Positions 32,284-42,704 of a stretch of DNA of 64,000 bases are shown here, piece after piece. The notes under the pieces were generated by a model. It ran no database searches. It was not told the origin of the DNA and was given only the letters and a program-made list of their open reading frames with translations. The stretch's first letter is position 1. Every line of letters begins with the position of its first letter. The translations under genes and the position numbers were made by a program. This stretch comes from Buxus sempervirens (taxonomy: Eukaryota; Streptophyta; Magnoliopsida; Buxales; Buxaceae): assembly GCA_947561395.2 (NCBI GenBank), contig OX387184.1, positions 54,867,197 to 54,931,196 on the forward strand. The letters run 5' to 3'.

Positions 32284-34558
32284 TGTAGACACCCCAAATT
32301 GCACAAACAATCATAAAAAATCATTATCTCCTGGAAAGCCAGCACAGAATTTGAAGAAAATAAACTTTTACCTGTATCCGGATTGAGTATCCGGATACAA
32401 GTACCCTTTCCCGTATCCGGATAGTCATACCGGATACGTGTGAGCCTTAGCGTATCCGGTACCATGTACCGGATACCTTAAGGCCCTTTGTTATCCGGTC
32501 TGATATACCGGATACCTTAAGTTTGCTCAAAATTAGGGTTTTCCGAGAGCTTTTCACTTTTACCATCATGTCCCTCATTAAATGAGGGGAAATCGCAGAA
32601 ATAACCTTAGGGTTTAGGTTGGAGGGGTTCTAGACATTAAGTTGTGTCTACCAATGACCTTAGCCCTTGCCTATAAATAGGAGCCTCCTCCTTGAGCAAA
32701 TGGCACACAACTCTTGTTTTGAATTCTCGCAAAGAAGAACTCCAAGAGAAGAAGAAAACCGCTGTGGAATCGCCTCCAGCACTCAGGTAAGCCTCAACTT
32801 TTCTTTTTATTTTCTGTCTTTACATTCCTAGATCTAGATCTCTTCTTCTACCTTTCTGTAGTGTAAAGCCTTGTTTGTATGTGTGGAAATCCTACCCCGG
32901 CTCAAAGTATCTCAAGACTCCCCTAGCCGTAAAACGTGAAGGCGGATCTAGGAGAAACGAGACTGGGGATTGACCCTAGTGCTAGAACCTATGTAGCATA
33001 AGGCCTTTTTGATTGATTGTAAACCGTTCCATATTCAAAGTACCCTTGATTATCTTAAAGAGAACAGAGGGAAACGATAATGGAACGGAACCCTAGGCTA
33101 TGCTAGAACCTATTTTATTGAATCTATATGCATGTGTATGGATCTTGCTAGGTTTTTTTCACTTTTGCACACATATCACTATTTTGGCGGGATAGGCTCA
33201 TATTTGGGGTTTATTGCATTTATTGTGATAAAACTCAAATAAATGGCCTCAATCAAATTCTGGAGTATTTTAAAATGTTTTTCAAAGGTTTTGGATTCAT
33301 CTCACACAGATCACATACTTTTTGTCAATTTTCGGATTTGGTTTTACTCAAAAATGGCTTAGCTTGACAGCACCTGTACCCTTACTTCGGACGTCCGTAA
33401 CTTCATCATCCGGATGAATTTTGGGGTGATTCCAGAACCATGGGAAAGGTGAGGCTGTCTAGTTTATGTCCACCAAATTTCATGAATTTCTATCCAGCCG
33501 ATTTTTGACACTTCTCTGTCGAAGTTAAGTGGACAGTTCAGGTCCAAGTACAGAACTTGTCACTTCGACGGACCGCCATGTGTTCGTTTTAAGTCCGATT
33601 CGAGTGATTTTTATTTCTGAGTACTCCTTTTTGAGTCTATTTTCAAATCCAGTTGGTTTCATAATTTTTGGATTCCATTTGAATTATTGGTAGCCGATTT
33701 ACTCAGAACTGCTCATTTGCATTTTTCTGGGTAAATCTGTGATCTTCGGGGCCTCTTCGGGAGACCACCCAAGGCACATCCGAAGGGATTTTTGTATGAG
33801 GCTAGTTTCTTTGGAAAGATGGCCATACAGACTTCAATCACACCAAATTTCGTGGATTTCTATGTAGTGGATTTTTCTAGACAATTTTCCAAAGTTGCCC
33901 ACTTACTACTTTTAAAAATCCCCAACAGCAACTTCAAAGGAGCATAACTCCTAGATTTTTCATTGGAATGAAGTGAAATTTTGCATGAGACTCTTATTTA
34001 CCCTAATCTTTCAAATGGATTTGGTTTGGTTCAATTCAGAATTGGATTTGAATGATTCTAAGACAAAGGACCTTACTTTTTACCAAAATTCCCGGATTTG
34101 CCTCAACTTGGTTTTGGCCACTTTTACTTTGATTTCCATCTTTTGAAATACTCCAGAAGTGATATTGACATAAGAGAAGATCTAAAATCCATTTGGATCT
34201 TCATGTGAAAATATCATACATTGTTCCTTTTTCAAGGCTTTTTCATGATTTTTAGCAAGCTTCTTATTTTTTTTTAGCATGAACATACACTAGGCAACCA
34301 CTTCATGTGGATGAATGGGGGTGCCTAACACCTTCCCCCGTTCATAATCTAATCCCCTTACCCATCTCTGGATTTGATTTTCAAGTAGGGTTATTTTTAC
34401 CCTAGAATTTGTCTTTTGGCTATTTTTGCTTATTTTGAACTCTTTGGTGTCCATTCTCACCCCAAAATCATGAATGGTGGCAACTCTCCCACTTTTGCGT
34501 TGAGCCCGTGTGTTGACGGAGGGATGATCACTCCGGTGATTTTTTCCCATGTCTCACA
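32284..34558 (+). repeat. 3' LTR of the Tat/Ogre-type element
   Basis: TGTAGACACC...GTCTCACA, about 99.7% identical by eye to the 5' LTR, including the four modules, TATA box and splice-donor-like site. Followed by the TSD GAGGG at 34559-34563. Confidence 0.95.
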
Positions 34559-35788
34559 GAGGGTACCTTAGTGTTTCAAGGGATTCACCTTAGTCATTCT
34601 AAGGGGGTAAACTTTAGATAAGCTTAGGGGGTGTACCTTAGTTATATTGAGGAGGGGTACTTAGTTATAGAAGGGGTGTACCTTAGGTACATCTAAATAA
34701 TACGAGGAGGATGTACCCTAGGTAATATAAGGGATATACCTTAGGTATGTTTGAGGTACTTTAGTGATATAAAGGGGGTACCTTTAAGTAATACAAGGAG
34801 GGTATACCCTAGGTAATATAAGGGATGTACTTTAGGTATATTAGAGATACTTTAGTGATATAAAGGGGGTACCTTAATTGTATAAGGGGTTATACCTTAG
34901 GCAAAACAGTGGGGGGTTACCTTACTTATATAGAGATTACTTTAGTTAGACAAAGGGGGTACTTTGGCTATATAGGGGGTGTACTCTAGATAAAACAGTG
35001 GGGGTACCTTACTTATATGAGAGGAGTACCTCTAGGAAATACAAGGGGTGTACCCTAGATAATGTAAGGGATGTATCTTAGTAATATAAGGGGGTACCCT
35101 AGCTATATAAGGGAATGTACCTTAGGTAAACAAGGGGGTACTTTAAGTAAGACAGTAGGGTAATTTAGTTAAAATAAAAGGATACCTTAGGCAATACAAG
35201 TGAAGTACCTTAGGTATAATTAGGGGGTACTTTAGGTATTCGAATGAGGTACCTTGGCAAAACAGTGGGGTACCTTAGCCAATATGAGTGAGGTGCCTTA
35301 GGTAATATAAGGGGGTACTTTAGGTATACATGTGGGGTACCTTAGGCAAAACAGTGTTGTACCTTAGCCAATATGAGTAAGGTGCCTTAGGTAATATAAG
35401 GAGGTATTTTAGGTATACATGTGGGGTACCTTAGGCAAAACAGTGGGGTACCTTAACCAATATGAGTGAGGTACCTTAGGTAATATAAGGGGGTACTTTA
35501 GGTATACATGTGGGGTACCTTAGGCAAAACAGTGAAGTACCTTAATCAATATGAGTGAGGTGCCTTAGGTAATATAAGGGGGTACTTTAGGTATACATGT
35601 GGGCTACCTTAGGCAAACACAAGATGATACCTTAGGTAAACACAGGGGTACCTTAGGCAATCACAAGGGGATACCTTAGATGAACACAGGAGTACCTTAG
35701 GCAAACACAAGAGGATACCTTAGATAAACAGAGGGGTACCTTAAGCAAATACAAGGGGATACCTTAGACAAACACAGGGATAAAGGGA
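34559..35788. repeat. GGTACCTTAG satellite, block 2, with a ~91-bp higher-order unit
   Basis: Continuation of the outer-LTR satellite. Basic units of about 20-30 bp carry GGTACCTTAGG. From about 35245 to 35605 four copies of a ~91-bp higher-order unit follow in order: GGTACCTTAGGCAAAACAGT, then CAATATGAGTGAGGTGCCTT, then AGGTAATATAAGGGGGTACT and AGGTATACATGTG. After 35605 a shorter form (ACCTTAGGCAAACACAAGGG) takes over up to the solo LTR. Confidence 0.92.
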
Positions 35789-36174
35789 TGAGGGTTCTGC
35801 GGGCGGTCAAACTTAAAGAAGAGCCGAAAGTTGACTTTTCCTCGAACCCCGTGCCAAGTGCCTAGCCTTATGACATTGGATAAAGGGATCCGATACAAGT
35901 CTAACGCAATTGAGTTTGCTCAAATCGGAGTTCGGATGAAGGAGATATGAGCTATCGAAGTTTCCAAGCAGCAAAACCAGAAGCTGCACACGTGGCGCAT
36001 AAACTGCACACATGGCAGCCAACGCAGCGAAATATCTCGGGGACTAAATCTCAAATATCCAAAATCTGCTAAAAATCCCAGGGACTAAACTGAAATTCGC
36101 AGGGACCAATCTGTAATTACTCAAAAGTGTCGAATCGGTCAAGTCAAAGGGCAAATCGGTGATTTTTCGATTTG

Positions 36175-36420
36175 TATCCGGCCAAATATGCCGGATACAC
36201 TAGCTCCCTTTCATATCCGGACTCAAATGCCGGATACAAGGAGATTTCCGCACGAGATTCGCGCCGATCGCCCGACAAATTCGCGGCGGCATTTAATTTT
36301 CGGATGATTATGTTTTGTATCCGGCATTGAATACCAGATACAAAGGAAGACCTATGTAACCGGCCATGGAGGCCGGATATGAAGAGTATTTAGTGTATTC
36401 GACCTGAGTTGTCGGATACA
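36175..36420. promoter_or_regulatory. Module cluster in the solo LTR, directly upstream of its TATA box
   Basis: Five modules at about 36175-36199, 36213-36239, 36320-36345, 36356-36381 and 36395-36420, with spacings of 38, 37 and 39 bp inside the two subgroups. Cores vary (TATCCGG..GCCGGATA, AACCGG..CCGGATA, TTCGACCTGAGTTGTCGG) but the inverted-repeat plan is kept. The TATA box follows within about 10 bp. Confidence 0.8.
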
Positions 36421-37648
36421 TTAAGTTTGTCTATAAAAAGGAAACAGCAGCTCATTTCCGGGGGCTGGCTTTTTTGGCTTGATTTTAAACTTTGTCTCCC
36501 AGTTTCCTCCCCTCGAATCCTTCCTCCTTCAACCCCTCTTGCCCTCCATCACCTCCCCACACCACCCCAAGGCACTACACCCTCCCCCCATCTTCCTCCT
36601 CATCACTTGCACCCCAACATAAGAAGGAGCTACTGCTGTTGCTGTCAAGAGGGAGAGCTTCCAGCAGCTGTCCTACATCCAGGAAGTGCATCCACACTGC
36701 CTAAGCACCCAAGGACCATCAGGTGAGACTCCTTGACATGTTGGTTTATACATATATTAAAAAGAGAGTTTTCCATAAAAGTTCAATGAAGTTTTGCTTC
36801 TACCCAGCACATATCTGTTTTAGTGAGCTCTTGCATGCGTTTTCTTCTGTCTCTTGGTAGCATGGGGGTCTCCAAGGGTAATGGAGACCCCATGCACGAC
36901 CCTAGGGGAGGGTGAGAGTCTTTATTACTCCATTTTTTGCCACTATTTTAGCATAAATATGTCTATTTTAAAGGGGAACTTGTTCCCTCATGCTAGCCTC
37001 CCATGTATCCTTACGTAATCCCCCTCCTCTTCCCTTCTTCAGGTAGTTCTGTTCCCTTGCTTACGATAGTCTAAAAATTCCTAGTCTTAGGTATTGGTGA
37101 CGCATGCTTCGTAGTCGCAAGTTCCCCTTAAAGCCTTGTTTTAATGTCTTTTTTTTGTCACTATCGGGTGTGCCATGTTTTTGCATGCATGTTCGTGTTT
37201 TTTTGAGCACTAGAGAAGCACCCACAAATCTTGCATGATCTGTTCTATCCATATTGGTTCATCGGTCTTATGCTTTGTCTATACGTATTTTTGAGCATGC
37301 ATGTATACATGCTTTACATCTCCTTTTCTCGGTCTTGTTGTGTTTATATTGGTTCTCGACTAGTCGGTGTCAATTTTTAAGCTTGCGGTTGGTGAAACTT
37401 CTAAGACCCAGCAGGGATACCTTGATCCCTGCTTTAATGGTATACACGATCCAAAAGCAGAGGAGGCAAACTCAATGCCTCCTCTCTCTCTCTCCGGTTA
37501 AGAAAGCCCCCGAAAGAGACCAAAAGCAAGCCCATCCCCTACCCTGAACCACTGTGGGCCCACACAGGGGCCCACCCAGTTACCAGAACATCCCAAGAAG
37601 CCCAAAAACCCAACCCCAAGGCAAACATCCGAAAAACAGGCTTCTGTA

Positions 37649-37755
37649 GGTTGATCCGACAACTCAGGCCGGATCAACAGAACCCCATGCGTAGCCGGCG
37701 AAAGATGCCGGATACACTGTATCTTGTGTGTAACCGGCATCCCAAGCCGGCTACA
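37649..37755. repeat. Second module cluster in the solo LTR (3 modules)
   Basis: Stems at about 37649-37677 (GTTGATCCG..CGGATCAAC with ACAACTCAGGC loop), 37689-37715 (GTAGCCGG..GCCGGATAC) and 37727-37753 (GTAACCGG..GCCGGCTAC). The period is again about 39 bp and the stems have diverged compensatorily. The cluster lies about 1.2 kb downstream of the TATA box. Confidence 0.75.
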
Positions 37756-38705
37756 CCGCCAGAATGTCATTTTGTTATTTTCATGATGTTGTGATGTGTT
37801 TTTGGTTCATATGATCAAACCGGATGAACCCGAAGGGTTTCCGGGTCACCCGGAAACCCAACAGGGGACTTGGACCATGGTCCAATTTGGTGCATCTAGT
37901 GGGCCTTCCAACGGGGCCCACCAAACCCAATAAATCCTAAAGCATGCGAAATAAACAAGCTAAGTAAAAATAGCTAGCTGGTCAAACTGGGCGGGCCAAA
38001 CCCAAGGCAGCCCACTCGAACCGTGATGTGTGGATTAATGCATGAACTGCGTGGTTTGACCGAGACCACGGGCAAGGGCCTATCGGGCCCGCCAAAGCTC
38101 ACTAATCAACCCAAGTTAGGGTGCAAACCCCAAACCTCAAGGAATCGAGCTTTCAAGCCCACATCTGGATCGCGGGCCCCAAGCCCAGTGACCAGCCCAC
38201 TTTGGCAAATTAAGAAAGATAAACAAATACTTTCGCATCCACCATGGGGGGCCCACCCAGGGGCCCACAAATCAATGTAGACCCACCCCTTGCATGGAAA
38301 ACCACCTAAAGTCCAACTTAAACAACTAAGTAAAATCCACTAAACTAACCTAAGCCCAAAGGGCCTCCTAGGACTAGATAGAGGCCCACTAAAGGCACAT
38401 CACCCAATCAGACTCAGACAACTTAAGTAAAACAAGATAAAATCAACTAAAGGGATCCACACCACTTAGGTGGTCCCGCCAACTAGAAAGCTGACTCAAA
38501 CCAGGGAAGCCACGGGACCCGTCATCTGACGGGGTGGTCTGGGGTGTCTACGGACTTCCCCAGACCGCAAGCGAGAACCGACTTAGAATCTCAAGCCGCA
38601 GACTAAAGCCCAATAGATAAGATTAGGCACCCAGGTGTCCGCCTGCACCCCATCAGGCGGTGGCGACTCCGTAATTTCCCCGTGCCGCGTTTCCTACGCG
38701 CGCAC

Positions 38706-39310
38706 AGGGATACCTTAGACAAACACAAGGATACCTTAGGTAAACACAGGGGGATACCTTAGGCAAACACAGAGGTACCTTAGGCAATTAAAGTGGGGTA
38801 CCTTAGGTGAAACAGTGGGATACCTTGGGTGTACTTTGGGCATACAATGGGAGTACCTTGGATAATACTTAGGTGTACCTTAGGTATACAATGGGGTACC
38901 TTGAGTAATACTTGGGGTGTACTTTGGGCATACAATTGGGGTACCTTGGGTAATGCATGGGTGTACCCAGGCATACTTGGGTGGTACCTTGGATAACACA
39001 AGAAGTACTTTGGTAGTATTTTGGAGGGTACTTTGGATAATGTATAGGTGTACTTCTAGTGTTATTTGGGAGGGGACCTGGGGTAGATTTTGGGGTACCC
39101 TGGTTATACTTGAGAGTTACTCTAGGTGTTCTTAAAGAATACTTTAGGTACTTTTGAGAGGTACCTTGGGTACTCTTAGGAGTTGCTTTAAGTATTCTTG
39201 GGAGTATTTTGGGGTATACATGGGTATACACTAGTGTTATCCGAGAGGGTACCTGGGGTAAACTTTGGGATACCATGACTATACTTGGGAATTACTCTAG
39301 GTACGCATAA
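38706..39310. repeat. GGTACCTTAG satellite, block 3
   Basis: Resumption of the outer-LTR satellite after the solo LTR. Units drift to GGGGTACCTTGGGTAATACT and looser forms toward 39300. The remaining 39311-39563 is AT-rich LTR sequence ending CGAGGTTTTACA. Confidence 0.88.
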
Positions 39311-39708
39311 GTCTAATTTTTCAGAATTTGATTTCCAATTTATTAAAGCTAATTGGAGAGTATCTTAGACAATTGGAATTGAGAAATAACATTAATTAAA
39401 CTTACCTTAATAACTTTCATAAAGTTCAATTGATTTCTCTAAATCCTCAAGAATAATCTACATTTACCTCATCTTCATAACACAAATACTTAATTAGTCT
39501 AATAATCACACTTTAGATAATTAAAATAAATAATTAAGATATAATCCGGGTCGAGGTTTTACATTATTGGTTCAGCTATTTAGACTTTTCTTGCTTGTGT
39601 TATTGCTATTTTAAGTTCTAACCTTTCAAACGGTGCTCCCTTCCCCTTCAGATTAACTCAGATAGGAGTTCACTTGACTAAAACATTTTGATGAAGCACA
39701 CGTCGAAT

Positions 39709-41186
39709 TAGGGCTGCAACTCGGTCCGGGTAAAACCGAATCCGAACCAATCCAAACCGACTTCGGTTCGGTTTTTTATATGTTTGGTTCGGTTTTGGAT
39801 TCAAAATCTCCAAACCGAATTAAATCGGTTCGGTTTTGGGTTGTGTGATCGGGTAAACCGAACCGAACCGAAAACCGAGCCGAATTGAACCGAAAATACA
39901 TATATATAATTTTACCCTTAAATTTTTAACATATTACAAAAGAACCTCTTCTCTCTTAAATGACTAAATATCTCCCAAACCCTAAACCCGACCTGCCTCC
40001 ATTCTCTCCCCCTTCTCTTCGTCTGCTCTCTCACCGGCATTGGGGTCGTCGACGACAGTCAACATTGGGTATCTCTCGCCCGGCATTGGGTTGCTGCGAC
40101 AGTCGACATTGGGGTCGTCGACATTGGGGTTCTCTCTCACGGGCATTTTGGTTTTTGACCTTCTCTCTCAATGCTTTTGGGGTTGCCAGTGAGTTCAGGT
40201 ACCGGCAACCTCATCTTGCCAAATGCGTCACTAGATTACTGGCATCTAGATGCCGATTCAAACACTTAACAAACAAAAGGTTTAGGCATTACCTAGTCTA
40301 ACGACTCCAACCTAGTGAATTCATCTGTATATTTCGCCATTCAAGGATTAGAGTGATGCCGCCTCTGAAATGGTTTCAATTTAATTTTCCATTAGAATCT
40401 TGAACTTCTCAATTTAAGTTATCTTCTTCGATTTGTTGTTATTTGAAACCATGGTTATAATTGTTTTTTATTGAGTGCCGTAATGTAGGTCGAAAATGGA
40501 GAAATAGAAATATCAGAAATTGATATTTGCAAAAAGCTATTGGGGCAAAGCCAAAGCCTTTATCCATGAGGTTCAAATGCGTTTCTTTCCCCCAAATTTA
40601 GAGTAAGTTTCATGGTTCAGAGATACCCGTTTGCTTCTATTTCTTTTTTCCATCTGTTTTTTATTCCATAAGAAGTGGGGTTTTGGGTATAATTTTAGAA
40701 CTGATGAAGCCAAGTCCACCGGTGCCGGAGAGAAAGTGAGAGAAGATGTGGAGAAGAGCTTGGGAATGAGCACATCTGCGGTTGAAGATACGACCAACTC
40801 CGCAGCTAAGGCGATGGGAGAAGCTGTGCACAAGACAATTGAGAAGGTGAAGAAGGTACATGACCATGATACATCTGGCCGTTCGCATGAAGATCTATGA
40901 TCAGAAAAGTGCCAGTGCATGCTCTCTTAAAAAAATAATTCTAGGTTACAGGTTCTAAATCTGTCGTCTGTACTCTTGTAGATTCATTATTTAATTCTGG
41001 TTATTTGCAAAATTCAGTTCGGTTTGGGTTGGTTTCGGGTTTTGTATACAAAAATCGGTTCGGTTTCGGTTTGGGTTGTTCGGTTCTAAGGTCGGTTCGG
41101 TTCGGTTCCGAACCGACCATAAAAAACTTTGGTTTGGTCCTGGGTTGAGGCCAACCCGAACCAAACCTCACCGAGTTGCAGCCCTA
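39709..41186. mobile_element. Non-autonomous hAT-type element carrying host sequence (copy 2)
   Basis: Ends TAGGGCTGCAACTCGG and CCGAGTTGCAGCCCTA are a perfect 16-bp inverted repeat. Flanking CGTCGAAT at 39701-39708 and 41187-41194 is a perfect 8-bp TSD. Subterminal CGGTTCGG-type repeats fill about 39725-39895 and 41015-41165. Length 1,478 bp. It belongs to the same family as 6080-8034 but has unrelated cargo. The perfect TSD and termini suggest a fairly recent insertion. Confidence 0.93.
39961..40900 (+). pseudogene. Captured host gene sequence inside hAT-type element copy 2, family unrecognised
   Basis: Two coding-like parts. 39961-40301 starts MTKYLPNPKPDLPPFSPPSL and contains short imperfect repeats of GGCATTGGGGTCGTCGAC. 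40700-40900, after a good acceptor TTTTAG, reads DEAKSTGAGEKVREDVEKSL, GMSTSAVEDTTNSAAKAMGE and AVHKTIEKVKKVHDHD and then stops. The second is an amphipathic, Ala/Lys/Glu-rich, LEA-like helix with a plausible native C-terminus. There is no transposase similarity. I infer captured exons of an uncharacterised small host protein. Confidence 0.5.
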
Positions 41187-41194
41187 CGTCGAAT

Positions 41195-42669
41195 GATGCA
41201 AATGACCATTGGACTTATTTGTTCCTTTGTTATGTCATACATTGATACTAGCCATAACTATTTGATTCCATTCAAATTTCTAGGGTATATCAACAAGAAA
41301 CAAAATGAAATTGCTGTGCTAGCAAAAACATCTAGCTATCCAAACTGTGTTAAAGCTATGACAGTTACTTCAGCTATTCACATGAGAATAAGGAACCAAC
41401 AAATCCTATATATACCAAAAATTCTGAAGATAGCCATTGATAACAACTCATCACCTCTAAAACCTATAAACTTCATTGTGTTCTTTGAAATTCATTTGAA
41501 GATGAAACACGCAACTAGAGTGTGTTGCCCACCCTAAGAAAATCAATATCATTCTGTAAACTTCAATTGTTCCTAAGAAAATAAATATTAAGGTGTGCAA
41601 TAAAATCAATATATCTGTGTAAACTTCGTTCCTAAGAAAATCAATATTAAAGTGAGTAACTAAGCTTATTATTGTTAAAGATTTAAGAGGCATTGTTTTA
41701 AAGTATCGCTATCAACTAAAGTGTTATTCTAATGAAACAACTTGTTTCATTAGATTAAGTATTGTTTACCACTGCTATCATTAATATCAACTACTAACAT
41801 AATCATAGTTAACATAGTTATTATAATGACAAATTAATAAATGCAACAATATAATATGGGGTGTCAAAAATTATATAATAATTTATAGTACTAATATTAT
41901 GAAATTAACTTTGTTGATTAATGATTACCAATAAACACTTATATTAACTTTTTTAATCCATCAACTGAATAATATTATAAGTTTACTTGAAGATAGTCAG
42001 TTTCATCATATATAACAAAAAAAAATTCTTTTTTTTTTTTTTTTGATTTGTTCTAATCTCATAATGTGACTTTTAAACAAGAAGATAGCCATTGATAAAC
42101 TATATGGATATAGTTGTTGCCAAATCCTATGGATTCCATCGCTAGATTAATAGTGCCTTAGTAAACATGGTAATATGGTTTTCCTAAAGTTCATCCTATA
42201 CTCCTATTTAGATGCAATTAAGTGTTCCTTTTTTTTTTTTTCAAATCAACACTAAAGCTGTGCTTTAAATTGTATTGGAAAAACATACCCCTTTACAAGG
42301 ATTTTAAGTTGAGTTTAGAGGCATGTCGTAAATTTGTTAAAAAATATGAGTTGAAATACTAAAATAATGGTGTTGTGGTTGTTCTTTTCCCTTTCTCTGT
42401 TTTTTTACAATTAAAACCTCTTGCAAATTGGAATTTCTCATAAAGTAAGAAAGAAAAGAAAAAAGAAGTAGCTAGCAGTGAGCCCTTATAGCTAATTTTA
42501 AGTTTTATCTGAGTTGGTTGTTTGAGTTTATAGCACATAGTTTTGACTTAACTCTCAATTTTGAAATTGATTTTATTTAAGAAAAAAAATAAAATCATCA
42601 AAATCATTTCAATTAAATATATATCTCTTATATTATAATTATTTATATAATGATATTTACTATTTTTTA
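41195..42669. other. AT-rich spacer
   Basis: No gene recognised. Around 41520-41680 the phrase CCTAAGAAAATCAATATTA recurs three times at about 50-60-bp spacing, a weak tandem repeat. Several homopolymer T/A runs (about 42015-42045 and 42225-42242). Confidence 0.4.
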
Positions 42670-42673
42670 TCCA

Positions 42674-42704
42674 TCCCTGTGCACCCGCACGGGGTGTTTG
42701 CTAG
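42674..42704 (+). mobile_element. Helitron 3' terminus
   Basis: The hairpin CCCTGTGC-ACCC-GCACGGGG is followed by TGTTTG and CTAG at 42701-42704, then T. A short GC-rich hairpin about 6-10 bp before CTRR, with insertion before a T, is the Helitron 3' signature. I could not identify a matching 5' TC end, so the element's length is unknown. Confidence 0.65.

Larger units (their letters stand above)
11346..34558 (+). mobile_element. Whole-looking young Tat/Ogre-type Ty3-gypsy retrotransposon (23.2 kb)
   Basis: TGTAGACACC...GTCTCACA LTRs of 2,276 and 2,275 bp bound the element, and GAGGG flanks it on both sides (11341-11345 and 34559-34563). Parts in order: 5' LTR, tRNA-Arg-like primer site, 3.3-kb leader with tandem repeats, gag-protease frame, RT/RNaseH/integrase frame, two minus-strand genes, polypurine tract, 3' LTR. 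Lineage evidence is a G-patch after the protease, a second RNase H after the first, and antisense genes before the 3' LTR, all known from Tat/Ogre elements. By eye I count about seven substitutions and one small indel between the LTRs (about 0.3%). That implies roughly 0.1-0.4 million years depending on the rate. No break is apparent in the two long sense frames. Confidence 0.93.
35789..38705 (+). mobile_element. Solo LTR of a related Tat/Ogre-type element (~2.9 kb)
   Basis: Begins TGAGGGTTCTGCGGG and ends ...CTACGCGCGCAC, bounded by AGGGA on each side (35784-35788 and 38706-38710). The exact right end is ambiguous by one or two bases. It shares the plan of the young LTR without long identity: inverted-repeat modules, then a TATA box (CTATAAAAAGG, about 36431), then a short transcribed exon, then a donor-like CATCAG|GTGAGA at 36722/36723, and a GGTGGCGACTCCGTA block near the right end that parallels GGTGGCGACTCTCCC in the young LTR. 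There is no internal coding region, so it is a solo LTR from a sister lineage. Confidence 0.7.
8539..39563 (-). mobile_element. Outer solo LTR (Ty3-gypsy-like), split by two younger insertions
   Basis: The left edge TGTAGTGCCCCAGATCC (8539) and right edge CGAGGTTTTACA (to 39563) are bounded by TTATT on both sides (8534-8538 and 39564-39568), a perfect 5-bp TSD. In minus orientation it reads TGTAAAACCTCGACCCG ... CTGGGGCACTACA, a normal TG...CA LTR. A TATAAAAGG box lies on the minus strand near 11072. Removing the two insertions (11346-34563 and 35789-38710) leaves about 4.9 kb with no coding sequence, so it is best read as a solo LTR. Its own segments are 8539-11345, 34564-35788 and about 38706-39563. 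It is the oldest layer of the nest. Confidence 0.75.

Noticed and set aside
38780-39276. Tyr/Pro-rich frames on the minus strand (about 135 codons)
   Set aside because: Translation of the GGTACCTTAG satellite. The periodic YPK/TP pattern follows the repeat unit.
8539-39563. CRISPR-like array (regular short palindromic repeats)
   Set aside because: The ~38-bp phased palindromes superficially resemble repeats and spacers, but this is plant DNA, the spacer parts are not unique, there are no cas genes, and clusters have only 2-5 modules in retroelement promoters.
41076-41537. 153-codon frame crossing the right end of hAT-type element copy 2
   Set aside because: The first third is the CGGTTCGG subterminal repeat and the rest has no family resemblance. 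The frame crosses a transposon boundary, so it is fortuitous.
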